Source: Burkholderia sp. WSM2232 (lineage in GTDB: Bacteria > Pseudomonadota > Gammaproteobacteria > Burkholderiales > Burkholderiaceae). Taken from it: a stretch of DNA of 64,000 nucleotides. Made by a program: the position numbers and the translations under genes. Location: contig NZ_KI421432.1 in assembly GCF_000472545.1 (NCBI RefSeq), positions 248,001-312,000 of the forward strand, written 5' to 3'. Positions 1 through 9,290 of the stretch are shown piece by piece; the first letter of the stretch is position 1, and each line of letters begins with the position of its first letter. A model generated the notes under the pieces. It had not been told where the DNA came from. It searched no databases and worked only from the letters and a program-made list of their open reading frames with translations.

Positions 1-1497
1 CTTCGCTGTCACGTCGCGCACGAAGTCGTGCAACCGCAACTGGGGCGGCGTGCGGGTCAATGCCGCCGTGAGCGACTGGAGGCGCGCGAGCGTTACCGGC
101 CGCGTGCGCTTCGTCCGCTTGCCGCGCGGCCGCGACAACGTTTGCGCAGCCGGCGCCAGAAGCTTCTTCAACGCATCTGCGCGTAACACCTCCAGCGGCG
201 TTTCTTCACCGAGGGCCGCGTGATAGAGCTCCGTGACCGTCGGATGCGTCGCAATCGCCGCCTGCTGCAACGGCTGGGTGAGCGCGGGAATGTCGTGCTC
301 GGAGTGGCCTAGACGCCGGTAGCCGATCAGATCGATCACCACGTCGGCCTCGTGCTCCATCCGGTATTGCAACGCGAGCTTCGCGGCACGCATCACTTCA
401 TCCGGACGGTCGGCATTCACGCGGATCACGGGCGCGTCGATCATCCGCGCAATGTCCGTGCAATAGGAATGCGCTTCGGCATCCATCCGGTTAGGCGTCG
501 TGAAGCCGATCTGATTGTTCACGATCACGTGGACGGTGCCGCCCAATGCATAGCCCGCCTTGCGCGTCATGTTTAGCGTTTCCATCACGATGCCCTGCCC
601 TGCGAACGCGGCGTCGCCGTGCACCACGAGCGGCAGACAGCCGAAGCCGCGATGCTCGTCCTGATACGCGCGCGCCATGCCGCTCACGACCGGATACACG
701 CTTTGCAGATGCGACGGATTGTGCGCAAGGAAGATTGCGACCTCGCCATGGGGCGTCTTTTTGACAGTGCTGCCGCCGAGGTGATAAGGCAGATCGCGCT
801 GTGCAGCCGCGGCATCGGATTGCGGATCGAGGCAGGCGACGAGCGTCGCCGGGTCCAGACCCAGGACGTTGACGAGCACATTCAGTCGCCCGCGATGCGG
901 CATGCCCGCGAACACCTGCTGAACGCCATGAGCCGCGGCCTGATCGACAATCGCTTCGACGAGCGGCACGAGGGCCTCGCAACCTTCCAGCGAGAAGCGT
1001 TTTGCATGTTCGAACGTCGCCGCCACGTGACGCTCCCACATCTCCGCGGCCACGAGGCGCCGCAGCAGAAAGCGCCGCTGCTCGCGCGCCGGCAACGGCG
1101 CGAGCTGCCCGGCCTTCAGCCATGCGGACAATTGTGCGCGGCGCTGTGTGTCGCGTATGCCGGTCAGGTCGAGGCCGATTGCGCCGCAATAGACGCGTCG
1201 CAATTGCCGCTCCAGTTCATGCACGGCAGCCGAGGGCGGCAGCAGCGGATTTTCGACGCCGATCGGCTGCGCCGGTTCGAGTCCGTGGAACACGGGGTCG
1301 AGTTCGGACACCTCCGGCACGGGCGTGAGACGTAGTGGATCGAGCGAAGCCTGACGGTGACCGAGCTGACGGAACGCGTCGATAAAGCGCCGGACTTGCA
1401 GCGTCCGCGCGACCGAAGCCAGATCGCCTGCCGGTTCGAGAACCGCGCTGGCCGGCGAGCGTGAAAGAACAATCGATTCGGAAGAGACGTGGGACAT
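1..1497 (-). CDS. 2-oxoglutarate dehydrogenase E1-like protein, 5' part (partial)
   Basis: Thiamine-diphosphate-dependent E1 of a 2-oxo acid dehydrogenase complex. The visible 499 codons run off the left edge with no stop; full SucA proteins are about 950 residues. Reading from the ATG at 1497 gives the SucA landmarks in order: MPHRGRLNVLVN, LAHNPSHLQSVYPVVSG, GDAAFAGQG followed by NNQIGFTT (the ThDP/Mg motif) and DVVIDLIGYRRLGHSEHD. The start lies only some 28 residues before the first conserved helix (QVRRFIDAFRQLGH), so the N-terminal E2-interacting extension of normal SucA seems absent. The usual RRHGHNEADEP segment reads RRLGHSEHDIP. Inference: a paralog of the housekeeping enzyme, possibly with another 2-oxo acid substrate. 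The family is certain, the substrate is not. Confidence 0.85.
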   Translation of the reverse strand, partial: MSHVSSESIVLSRSPASAVLEPAGDLASVARTLQVRRFIDAFRQLGHRQASLDPLRLTPVPEVSELDPVFHGLEPAQPIGVENPLLPPSAAVHELERQLRRVYCGAIGLDLTGIRDTQRRAQLSAWLKAGQLAPLPAREQRRFLLRRLVAAEMWERHVAATFEHAKRFSLEGCEALVPLVEAIVDQAAAHGVQQVFAGMPHRGRLNVLVNVLGLDPATLVACLDPQSDAAAAQRDLPYHLGGSTVKKTPHGEVAIFLAHNPSHLQSVYPVVSGMARAYQDEHRGFGCLPLVVHGDAAFAGQGIVMETLNMTRKAGYALGGTVHVIVNNQIGFTTPNRMDAEAHSYCTDIARMIDAPVIRVNADRPDEVMRAAKLALQYRMEHEADVVIDLIGYRRLGHSEHDIPALTQPLQQAAIATHPTVTELYHAALGEETPLEVLRADALKKLLAPAAQTLSRPRGKRTKRTRPVTLARLQSLTAALTRTPPQLRLHDFVRDVTAK

Positions 1498-1728
1498 GTT
1501 GGGTAGCGTGCGGAAGAAATCGTTAATTGGATTTCGCTGTCCACGTCCGCATGCCTGGGGCAACGCCCCTCGACGGCAACGCGGCGGCCGGCCGCGACTC
1601 TCGGCAGACAGCGAAACGGCAAGGAACGCAATGCGGATTCGGGCTTGCAGTAGCGCTCCGTCTTCTGTTTCTTATCGAGCCGGCCCGCGCGACCGGCTCG
1701 TGTCTCCGTCCGTTGCCTGCCTCGACTT

Positions 1729-3369
1729 CTACTGGGCCGTCGCGAGCCACACACCCGCATCGCTCATGTCGTTCGCGCGATGCACATGCGAGTCGCGCGC
1801 GGCGCGGCGTGCTCCGGCCACGTCGCTGTCGAGCTTGAAGGTGCTGACGGTGTGAGTGAGTTGCTGCGCCTGGTCCTGCAGGGCCTGCGCCGCTGCGGCG
1901 CTTTGCTCGACCAGCGCGGCGTTTTCCTGGGTGACCTTGTCCATCTGCGTGACCGCGTGGTTGATCTGCTCGATGCCTTCGCTTTGCTCCTTGCTCGACG
2001 AGCTGATCTCGGCGACGATCTCCGTTACATGGCGAATGCTCTTGACGACTTCGCCGATGATCTGCCCGGCTTGCTCGACCATCTTGCCGCCGGTGCCGAC
2101 CTGATTCACCGAGTCGGCGATCAATTCCTTGATTTCCTTCGCCGCAACGGCGCTGCGCTGCGCGAGGCCGCGCACTTCGCTCGCGACCACCGCGAACCCG
2201 CGGCCGTGTTCACCGGCGCGGGCCGCTTCCACGGCGGCGTTGAGCGCGAGAATGTTGGTCTGGAATGCAATGCCGTCGATCACGCCAATAATTTCGACGA
2301 TCCGGCGCGACGATTCGTTGATCGCGCTCATCGTGCTCACGACCTGGTTCACTGCGTCGCCGCCCTTTACCGCGACGTCCGAAGCGTTCGACGCAAGCTG
2401 GTTTGCCTCGCGTGCGTTGTCGGCGTTCTGCCTGACCGTCGACGTGAGTTCTTCCATCGCGGCCGCCGTCTCTTCCAGCGAACTCGCCTGGTGCTCGGTG
2501 CGGCTCGACAGGTCCATATTGCCGCTCGCCACTTCGCGCGTCGCCTGGCTGATCGTTTCGGTGCCCTGCCGCACTTGCGCGACGATGCTGTGCAGATTGC
2601 CCGTCATGCGTTCGAGCGCGGTCAGCAGGCGCCCCACTTCGTCGGTCGAATCGATTTGCAGGCGATGCGTCAGATCGCCGGCCGCGACCGCTTCGGCGAG
2701 CACCACCGCGCGGTTGATCGGCCGCGTGATGGTGCGCGTGATGAAGATGCCCGTGGCAATTGCGATGACCGTTGCCAGCAGCGCGAGCAGAATCATCTGC
2801 AGCTTCGCCCGGTGTGCCTCCGAGACGGCATCGGCCACGTCGCGTGCCATGCGCTCGGCCTGCACGTCGACCATTTTGTCGACGAGCACGTAATAGGCCT
2901 CCTGCAGCCGCGCCATGTCGCCCTGGTAGACGTCGCGCGCCTCCTGCTGCTGGTTCTTGCTGACGAGATCGAAAAAGCTCTTCACGCTCACGCCGTAGGC
3001 CGAACGCGCGTCGAACTGCTGCTTGAAGAGGGACTTGGTTTCGTCGCTCGTCAAATGCTTCTCGAGCTCGCCATAGGCTTGCGCGTTCGCTTTGCGGATG
3101 GCCGCATAGTCGTCCATGTACTGCTTCGCCTTTTCCGGCGACGTGGTCAGCAGCAGATTGCTGAGAATGCCGTTTGCCTTATAGCCGTTGCTCTTGATCT
3201 GATTGCTGAGCGCGATCAGCGTGTAGCGATTGCTGACGATCTCGTCCATCTTCGTGTTAGTGGACTGCAAGTGCTCGATGCCCACCACGGCCGTGCCCAC
3301 CAGCAGCGCGACCATCAACGCGAAGGCGGAGCCGAGCCGAACCCCGATTCTTAAATTTGAAATCTTCAT
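1729..3369 (-). CDS. Methyl-accepting chemotaxis protein (4-helix-bundle type)
   Basis: Membrane chemoreceptor that senses a periplasmic ligand and controls CheA. The 546 residues hold TM1 at about 13-31, a periplasmic four-helix region of about 155 residues, TM2 at about 188-208 followed by [12 protein letters not shown] (start of HAMP), then the long cytoplasmic coiled coil. The hairpin tip [20 protein letters not shown] and the following [12 protein letters not shown] are typical. The tail ends without an NWETF-like CheR-binding pentapeptide. ATG at 3369 is preceded on the minus strand by AAGGA. It is not next to other che genes, so it probably feeds a chemotaxis array encoded elsewhere. 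Ligand unknown. Confidence 0.95.
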   Translation of the reverse strand: MKISNLRIGVRLGSAFALMVALLVGTAVVGIEHLQSTNTKMDEIVSNRYTLIALSNQIKSNGYKANGILSNLLLTTSPEKAKQYMDDYAAIRKANAQAYGELEKHLTSDETKSLFKQQFDARSAYGVSVKSFFDLVSKNQQQEARDVYQGDMARLQEAYYVLVDKMVDVQAERMARDVADAVSEAHRAKLQMILLALLATVIAIATGIFITRTITRPINRAVVLAEAVAAGDLTHRLQIDSTDEVGRLLTALERMTGNLHSIVAQVRQGTETISQATREVASGNMDLSSRTEHQASSLEETAAAMEELTSTVRQNADNAREANQLASNASDVAVKGGDAVNQVVSTMSAINESSRRIVEIIGVIDGIAFQTNILALNAAVEAARAGEHGRGFAVVASEVRGLAQRSAVAAKEIKELIADSVNQVGTGGKMVEQAGQIIGEVVKSIRHVTEIVAEISSSSKEQSEGIEQINHAVTQMDKVTQENAALVEQSAAAAQALQDQAQQLTHTVSTFKLDSDVAGARRAARDSHVHRANDMSDAGVWLATAQ

Positions 3370-3851
3370 CTGTCTAATTCCTTACCCCAACAGCCTGATC
3401 AAAATTGTCGCGAAGTGCCCCGCGGGGGCGCGGCGACGCGTCGCCGCTGCTGCGCTTCGGCGTGAACATTCCGCCCCTCAAAGATGGCTCACCGCATGAC
3501 GCCAGAGGCCGGCTTGCGCCGTTGGGGGGACTTTCCCGTCCGCCCTTTTCCGCTGCCGTCGAATTCCTCAGAAGATATGACGACACAAATTCCTAAACCT
3601 TGAGAGCAGCTCTTGTGAGAAAGTAAAAAATTTGCCAAACGTTTGCGAGCGCGTTGAAAAGCGCCTATTGGCACGAAAGGATGAGCAAGGCTGTTTGCGA
3701 TGAGGACGACGCTTTCGGACGCTTCCGCCGAACCCCCGCGAATCTGACGCCGCTCAATGTGCCCGGACGCGCGAGCGCGGCATTTTGCCGCTAAACGGGG
3801 GACAGAGCCGGTGGGACAATCGGTCATTACCCCCCTGACATTGGCTCAGAC
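3370..3851. other. Intergenic region between chemoreceptor and FNR gene
   Basis: About 480 bases without a convincing gene. It should hold the divergent promoters of the chemoreceptor and the FNR-type regulator. A perfect 18-bp palindrome lies at 3430-3447 (gcggcgacgcgtcgccgc), next to a ccccgcgggg palindrome at about 3418-3427. No clear FNR box (TTGATnnnnATCAA) was seen. Confidence 0.5.
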
Positions 3852-4661
3852 ATGCTTAATTCCACCGCCGTTGCGCACGCCGCGGATTCCGCGCTTCCCC
3901 CCGCCCCAGCCGTCAGCGCGCCGCCGCGAGCGCCCCGCCGGCCGGCCCCGCGCGGCGCCGCGCGCACCCACACACGCAGCGCCGCGCGCTGCTCGAGTTG
4001 CGCGATGCGGCAGCTTTGCATGCCGCAAGGTCTGTCGACCGACGAGCTCTCGAAACTCGAAACGCTGATCTGCTCGGCGCGCTCGGTCCATCGCGGCGAA
4101 GCGCTCTATCGCAGCGGCGACCGTTTCGACAATCTGTATGCGGTGCGCTCCGGTTCGATGAAAACCGTCATGGCGCACCGCGACGGGCGCGAGCAGGTCA
4201 CGGGCTTGCGGCTCGCGGGCGAGGCGCTCGGGCTCGACGGCATCAGCGAAGACCGGCATGCGTGCAGCGCCGTCGCGCTCGAGGACAGCACGGTGTGCAT
4301 CGTGCCTTACACCGCGCTCAAGTCGCTGTGCCGCGAAATCGGCTCGATGCAGGAGCGCCTGCACAAACTGCTCGGCGAGCAGATCGTGCGCGAAGCCGCC
4401 CAGATGATGGTGCTTGGCTCGCTCTCCGCGGACGAACGCGTCGCGGCTTTCCTGCTCGACGTATCCGAGCGCAACGCGCAGCGCGGCTATTCTTCGGCCG
4501 AATTCAATCTGCGCATGACGCGCGAAGACATGGGCAGCTACCTCGGCATGACGCTCGAGACCGTCAGCCGCACCCTGTCAAGATTTCAAAAACGCGGCCT
4601 GATCGACACGCAAGGCAAACACATTCGTATCGTCGATCTGGACGGCTTGCGGCAGGTTTGA
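3852..4661 (+). CDS. fnr: FNR-type oxygen-responsive transcription regulator
   Basis: Crp/Fnr-family regulator that switches genes on low oxygen through a [4Fe-4S] cluster. In 269 residues there is a 45-residue Ala/Pro/Arg-rich leader, then cysteines C47, C50 and C56 in CSSCAMRQLC (C-x2-C-x5-C as in E. coli FNR) and a fourth at C149 in TVCIVPY. The spacing C47 to C149 equals that from C20 to C122 in E. coli FNR. A cyclic-nucleotide-type beta roll follows, then the HTH with ETVSRTLSRFQKRGLI, which keeps the E..SR residues that read TTGAT half-sites. Names used in relatives include Anr and FixK-like. The Pro/Arg-rich N-terminus is longer than in E. coli. Single gene; the targets are not evident nearby. 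Confidence 0.92.
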   Translation: MLNSTAVAHAADSALPPAPAVSAPPRAPRRPAPRGAARTHTRSAARCSSCAMRQLCMPQGLSTDELSKLETLICSARSVHRGEALYRSGDRFDNLYAVRSGSMKTVMAHRDGREQVTGLRLAGEALGLDGISEDRHACSAVALEDSTVCIVPYTALKSLCREIGSMQERLHKLLGEQIVREAAQMMVLGSLSADERVAAFLLDVSERNAQRGYSSAEFNLRMTREDMGSYLGMTLETVSRTLSRFQKRGLIDTQGKHIRIVDLDGLRQV

Positions 4662-4818
4662 ACCGCACTGGTGAGGCACGGCCCGCGCGGCCGCGCCCGC
4701 AGTCGCGCGCGCCTGCGCCTTGGTTCCACGCTTTTCCGGTGCGCCTTTCGGCTTGGCATGCTATCTGCGAGCGGGTACAGTCTTTGTTTAGTCCGTCCCC
4801 CGCAAGGAGCCCGGCGAA

Positions 4819-6111
4819 ATGTACCGCGATCCCGGTCCGCATCATCCGCTCGTTCAACGCCTGATCGACGCCCGTCGAGTCACAGACGATCTCTTTGCCA
4901 TCGTCAAGCCCGAGTTTCTGTACGAAAGACCGATCCGCGAGCGGCATCGCATCGTGTTTTATATCGGGCACCTCGAAGCTTTCGACCGTAATCTTTTCGA
5001 TCAGCGTCTGTTCGATCTGCCTGCATTCGATCCGCAACTGGATCAGCTTTTCGCCTTCGGCATCGACCCGGTCGACGGCGGTTTTCCCACCGATCAACCC
5101 GATGACTGGCCTTCGCTCGATACCGTGCGCGGGTACGGCCTGCGTACCCGCGAGCAGATCGACCGCGAGTTGCGGGCGCTGACAGACTCCGCGCGTGTCG
5201 AGGCCTCGGGGCAATTGCTGAATGTCGCGATCGAGCATCGCCTGATGCACGCCGAGACGCTCGCCTATATGCTTCATCAGTTGCCGCTCGAGCAGAAGGT
5301 GACCGAACTGCGCGAGCCTGTCGTCACCGGCCCCGGGCGCGCGAACAGCCCGTCGCCCATGCTCAGGGTACCCGCAGGCGAGGCCACGCTCGGCATGCCG
5401 CGCGACGGCGGCCGTTTCGGCTGGGACAACGAGTTCGGGGAATTGCGGGTGGACGTGCCCGCGTTCGAAATAGACCGCTATATGGTGACCAACGGCGCGT
5501 TCCTGGAATTTATCGAGGCCGGCGGTTATCGCGAGCCCAAGTGGTGGTCGGAGCCGGACTGGGCATGGAAGGAGGCGGAGCACATCGAGCATCCGGCTTG
5601 CTGGTCGCGGCGCGCTGAGGCCGGTCGGCCGGACGCATGGACATTGCGCACGATGTTCGACGAAGTACCGCTGCCGCTCGACTGGCCCGCCTACGTCAGC
5701 CACGCCGAGGCAAGCGCGTATGCACGCTGGGCGGGCAAGGCGCTGCCGACCGAAGCGCAGTGGCAACGCGCAGCGCAAGGCGCGCCGCACGCGGACGCGG
5801 GCAACTTCGATTTCCGTCACTGGGATCCGCGGCCCGTGGACGCCTACCCCGAGAACGTCAGCGCTTTCGGCGTGGAAGGCCAGTTCGGCAATGGCTGGGA
5901 GTGGACCTCGACGTTGTTCGACGGCCTGCCCGGGTTCGAGCCGTTCCCGTTCTATCTGGGCTATTCGGCGAACTTCTTCGACGGCAAGCATTATGTGCTG
6001 AAGGGCGGGTCCGCCCGCACCGCACGGTGCATGTTGCGGCCGACGTTTCGTAACTGGTTTCAGCCTCGTTATCAGTATGTTTATGCGGGGTTCAGGTGTG
6101 TCGGGGTTTGA
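4819..6111 (+). CDS. egtB: EgtB-like non-heme iron sulfoxide synthase (DinB + FGE domains)
   Basis: Predicted iron-dependent enzyme joining a thiol to a trimethylhistidine-type substrate in ergothioneine synthesis. The 430 residues contain an N-terminal DinB-like bundle with the three iron-ligand histidines of EgtB: H51 (GHLEAFDRN) and H140/H144 (EHRLMHAE). A formylglycine-generating-enzyme-like domain fills residues of about 185-428, with GNGWEWTSTLFDG and RPTFRNWFQPRYQ. The length matches EgtB. AAGGAG lies upstream of the ATG. The methyltransferase partner EgtD is not in the window, so the exact product (ergothioneine or a related thiohistidine) is inferred. The stop is only about a dozen bases before a truncated gene that seems to mark a rearrangement. 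Confidence 0.8.
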   Translation: MYRDPGPHHPLVQRLIDARRVTDDLFAIVKPEFLYERPIRERHRIVFYIGHLEAFDRNLFDQRLFDLPAFDPQLDQLFAFGIDPVDGGFPTDQPDDWPSLDTVRGYGLRTREQIDRELRALTDSARVEASGQLLNVAIEHRLMHAETLAYMLHQLPLEQKVTELREPVVTGPGRANSPSPMLRVPAGEATLGMPRDGGRFGWDNEFGELRVDVPAFEIDRYMVTNGAFLEFIEAGGYREPKWWSEPDWAWKEAEHIEHPACWSRRAEAGRPDAWTLRTMFDEVPLPLDWPAYVSHAEASAYARWAGKALPTEAQWQRAAQGAPHADAGNFDFRHWDPRPVDAYPENVSAFGVEGQFGNGWEWTSTLFDGLPGFEPFPFYLGYSANFFDGKHYVLKGGSARTARCMLRPTFRNWFQPRYQYVYAGFRCVGV

Positions 6112-6122
6112 CTGATTAAGCC

Positions 6123-6947
6123 TTGAGTCTGCGCCGCGAATCACTTGGTAAAGCAGTAGCGCTCGAGTACCCCGCGAACGAGGTGACTTTCTTCCGCATG
6201 CTGTTCGGTCTTGTGCCGGCCACTCTCGTCAGTCTTCGTGGCGGGTCGTTGGGTGTTCGCGTCCGAAATATGGACTTTCACGGACAAACGATACGCGCGC
6301 TCACGCTTCTTGGTGCCTCCGGACTGTTTTTCGCCGGCTTGCCATATTTGCCATTGAGCGAGGCCGTCGCAATCGTTTATTCCGAGGCGATCTTTGTCGT
6401 TCTTCTCGCGCCGATCCTGCTTGGCGAGCGCTTACTCGCGCGGAATGCAATCGCTGCGTTGGTAGGTTTTATTGGAGTCCTACTGGTCGTCCGGCCCCAA
6501 AGTAGCTTGTCGAGCCTCATTGGCCCGTGTCTGCTGCTGCTGAGCGCCTTTTGTGGCGCACTTTCCATGATTCAGATTCGTAAGCTCAAGGCTAGCGAAG
6601 ACTCGAGTCTAACCGTGCTTTTCTTCACGGCCTTTGGAGCCGCCCTTACTGGCCTTTCCCTATTTTTCACGTGGCGGACGCCGACCATCAAGCATCTGTT
6701 CATCATGGCGTCTTTGGCGACCCTCGCCACGGCGGGACAGCTTCTCTTTACAATCGCAGTAAGGCGAGAAAGCGCGGCAAGGCTTGCCCCCTACACTTAC
6801 ACAAGCATCATCTGGGCAACGCTTTTTGGCTTCTTGGTGTGGGGTGAGACATTATCCCTCGTGCCAGTCGTTGGAATAGTTGCGATCGTCGGCAGTTCAA
6901 TTGCTGTTGCAGTCCGGGAGCAGCCGCCAGAAGGGCCCGCAGTCTAG
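6123..6947 (+). pseudogene. DMT/EamA-family transporter, N-terminally truncated
   Basis: Drug/metabolite transporter of the inner membrane, related to amino acid or metabolite exporters. The 274 residues retain nine or so hydrophobic segments and the second EamA repeat, but begin at KAVALEYPANEVTFFRMLFG, which in relatives follows the first membrane helix. An in-frame TAA at 6117-6119 just upstream and the lack of an ATG (only a TTG at 6123) show that TM1 and the native start are gone. The break falls about 10 bases after the egtB stop. Base composition drops here compared with the left neighbour. Likely a non-functional remnant, though translation from the TTG cannot be excluded. Confidence 0.65.
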
Positions 6948-7154
6948 CAACGATGTTGTTCCGACGTTGGTCGGCTTGGTTACCGGCTTAGTTACCGGCT
7001 CACTTCGGCCACAACCGGTCATTCGACAGGGACTCCCCAATCGTTGACGATGCCGGCAAATTCCGCAGGTTGTGTCAGCAACTCCTCAAGTCGGAGTGTC
7101 AACCGGCGTTTTCACCAGCATTTTCCAGCGAAGTACATTGCGAACAAATCCACC

Positions 7155-8171
7155 ATGAAACACACTTTGTTAGCTGCTGCCACGCGTAATGGTCACGTAG
7201 AGCGCAGTCATTGGGGTTCGGTCGCAATCTCGGATGCCCAAGGCACACTGCTCGCATGGTCCGGAGATCCGGATGTCTATGCGTTCTCCCGCTCAACCAC
7301 CAAGCCCTTTCAGGCGATTCCGTTTGTGCGAGATCGCGGCCCTTCCCATTTTGGATTTTCGCCTTCAGAAGTGGCGCTATTGTGCGGAAGTCATTCCGGC
7401 GAAGACTCCCACGTAGACTCGGTCGGCGCCATGCTTTCAAAAATCGGAGTATCGGAGCGGGATCTATGCTGCGGGATGCATTTGCCAATTCAGTACGGAG
7501 AGGACAACTTGCCCCCGGTCGGCAGCTACTTTGACCAGCGGCACAATAACTGTTCGGGCAAGCACACTGGTTTCTTGGGATATTGCCGCATGCACGGCCA
7601 CGATCACAGCGACTACGTGGCGGCCGGTCACCCGCTGCAGCAAGACATCGTTCAGCAGATCGAGCGGCTGTCGGGAGTGCGCAAGTCCGACCTCTGGTTC
7701 GGCACGGATGGATGCAGTGCACCTAACATTGGCATGCCGATATCACGCCTCGCGATGATGTGGGCCCGTCTCGCTGCAGGAGCGTCCGGCGACGGCGCGA
7801 GAGCGGACGCCGTATTGTCCGAAATCTTCGCGGCGATGACTTCACACCCGGAGATGGTGTCAGGGCGCGGTCGTTGCGACTTGGCTATCGCGCAGGCAAC
7901 CTATGGGAATTGTGTCGCGAAAGTCGGTGCAGACGGCACCTATGCAATGGGAATAAGGAGCCTCGGCGTTGGCATCGCCATTAAGATTGCGGACGGCGAC
8001 CTGTCAGCGCTCTACGCGACTGCCGTAGCTGTATTGAGGGAGATTGGACTTATTAACGACGGAAACGCATCGAGCTTGGCCCGCTGGGACAACCCGAGGC
8101 TACACAGTGCGCGCGGGATAGAAGTGGGTCAGCTTAAAACGATGGTGTGCCTGAACCGATCCTCAGCTTGA
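7155..8171 (+). CDS. L-asparaginase, Rhizobium etli (AnsA/ReAV) type
   Basis: Cytoplasmic enzyme hydrolysing L-asparagine to aspartate and ammonia, unrelated in fold to E. coli AnsA/AnsB. From the ATG at 7155 it has 338 residues, close to the 360 or so of the family. Residues described as catalytic or zinc-binding in R. etli ReAV are present: S47-x2-K50 (SRSTTK), S79 (CGSHSGE), C133 and K136 (NNCSGKHTGF), D185 and C187 (GTDGCSAPN), and a later RGRCD cysteine. An in-frame ATG at 7044 would add 37 poorly conserved residues; neither start has a strong ribosome site. It lies between a transporter remnant and an acetyltransferase, all of lower GC than flanking genes, which suggests transfer. Confidence 0.85.
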   Translation: MKHTLLAAATRNGHVERSHWGSVAISDAQGTLLAWSGDPDVYAFSRSTTKPFQAIPFVRDRGPSHFGFSPSEVALLCGSHSGEDSHVDSVGAMLSKIGVSERDLCCGMHLPIQYGEDNLPPVGSYFDQRHNNCSGKHTGFLGYCRMHGHDHSDYVAAGHPLQQDIVQQIERLSGVRKSDLWFGTDGCSAPNIGMPISRLAMMWARLAAGASGDGARADAVLSEIFAAMTSHPEMVSGRGRCDLAIAQATYGNCVAKVGADGTYAMGIRSLGVGIAIKIADGDLSALYATAVAVLREIGLINDGNASSLARWDNPRLHSARGIEVGQLKTMVCLNRSSA

Positions 8172-8376
8172 TCGCGGGCTGAAGAAGATGGCGGCGAACG
8201 GCAGCCTTTGGGAAAGGACGATGGTCTTGTAAGGGGTGTTATGCGATGTTGCGTCAGGCGGCCGCCCGGCGATGTTCGTCGCGCTCTTGCGTCGGGCGCT
8301 GTGCGGCCAACTCCGCACATTGGATCGGCGGCACCGAACTGGCGACAATCGGGCAAACTTCTTGAAACACCGAGAT

Positions 8377-8964
8377 ATGAGGGGCGTGGTGTCCATCAAT
8401 ATAACCGACAAGGAAGGAGCCTTTCCAAATCTGACAACTGCGCGGCTGTCGTTGCGGGAGCTTTTGCTCAGCGACGCGCCATCGCTGTTTGCTGTGCACG
8501 GCGACCCTGAGAGTATGCGCTGGTTCGGTACCGATGCAATGACCGAGATAGGAGAGGCCGCCAAGATGATTCAGATGTTTGCCGAGTGGCGGCGCAGTGG
8601 CTCAGGCGTCCGCTGGGCCGTCACGAGACTTTCGGACGGCCTGTTCCTTGGTACATGCGGTCTCTTTCGATGGAATCGAAATTGGCGAAGCTGCGTCGTC
8701 GGCTATGAGCTAGCTCCGATTGCGCGTGGCAATGGATACATGAACGAAGCGCTTTCCGCCGCGATCGATTACGGTTTCGATACCATGCAGCTAAACCGCA
8801 TCGAAGCACAGGTTCACCCTCAAAACGCACCATCTATAAAAACGCTGGAGGCGTTGGGCTTTCTCCGTGAAGGGTACCAGCGTCAGGCTGGATACTGGCG
8901 CGCCACTTATCACGATCTCCTGCAATTCGCGTTGTTACGTCCTGAATTCCGACGTCGTACCTAA
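8377..8964 (+). CDS. GNAT-family N-acetyltransferase (RimJ/RimL-like)
   Basis: Acetyl-CoA-dependent acetyltransferase. The chosen start at 8377 gives 195 residues beginning MRGVVSINITDKEGAF; a longer frame opens at 8236 and GTG codons at about 8389 are also possible. The fold signature is clear: TARLSLRELLLSDAPSLFAV at the N-terminus, VGYELAPIARGNGYMNEAL (the acetyl-CoA pyrophosphate loop R/Q-x-x-G-x-G/A region) and NAPSIKTLEALGFLREGY at the end. This arrangement is typical of RimJ/RimL relatives that acetylate protein N-termini, but also of enzymes acting on small amines. Substrate not predictable. Part of the lower-GC segment with the asparaginase. Confidence 0.85.
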   Translation: MRGVVSINITDKEGAFPNLTTARLSLRELLLSDAPSLFAVHGDPESMRWFGTDAMTEIGEAAKMIQMFAEWRRSGSGVRWAVTRLSDGLFLGTCGLFRWNRNWRSCVVGYELAPIARGNGYMNEALSAAIDYGFDTMQLNRIEAQVHPQNAPSIKTLEALGFLREGYQRQAGYWRATYHDLLQFALLRPEFRRRT

Positions 8965-9290
8965 CGAACTGGTCAAGGGCCGCACTTTCGCCCCATGAGC
9001 GGCTGCTTTCGAGCAATCCCGCTGACCGCTTCGGGTCGCGATGCGGCAATCCGCTTTTCGAATTCATCGCCGGAAAGCGGCCAGTGGAATTTCGCTGTCC
9101 GAAACGGACAGTCGTCAGTCTGTACTTCCGACCGTGAACTGCCCTTCGAACTGGGGTCACCGCGACGACCGCTTTGAGAGTACAGCCGCCGCTCGTCTCA
9201 TCGAGTTGATCTGCGAATAAGTGCAAACGCAACAGTTGTTGTGCTACTGCCCCGCCAGAGTGGGATTGCCCTTCTCCCCCGCAGCGATTT
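8965..9290. other. Intergenic region, no gene recognised
   Basis: About 325 bases between the acetyltransferase and the convergent LysR gene. No open frame looks coding. It contains short inverted words (for example gtccgaaacggac) and resembles degenerate spacer DNA. Confidence 0.5.

Noticed and set aside
1780-3354. Long plus-strand open frame (524 codons) opposite the first chemoreceptor
   Set aside because: Antisense shadow of a GC-rich gene; His/Arg/Asp-rich translation without any family features, while the minus frame is a perfect chemoreceptor.
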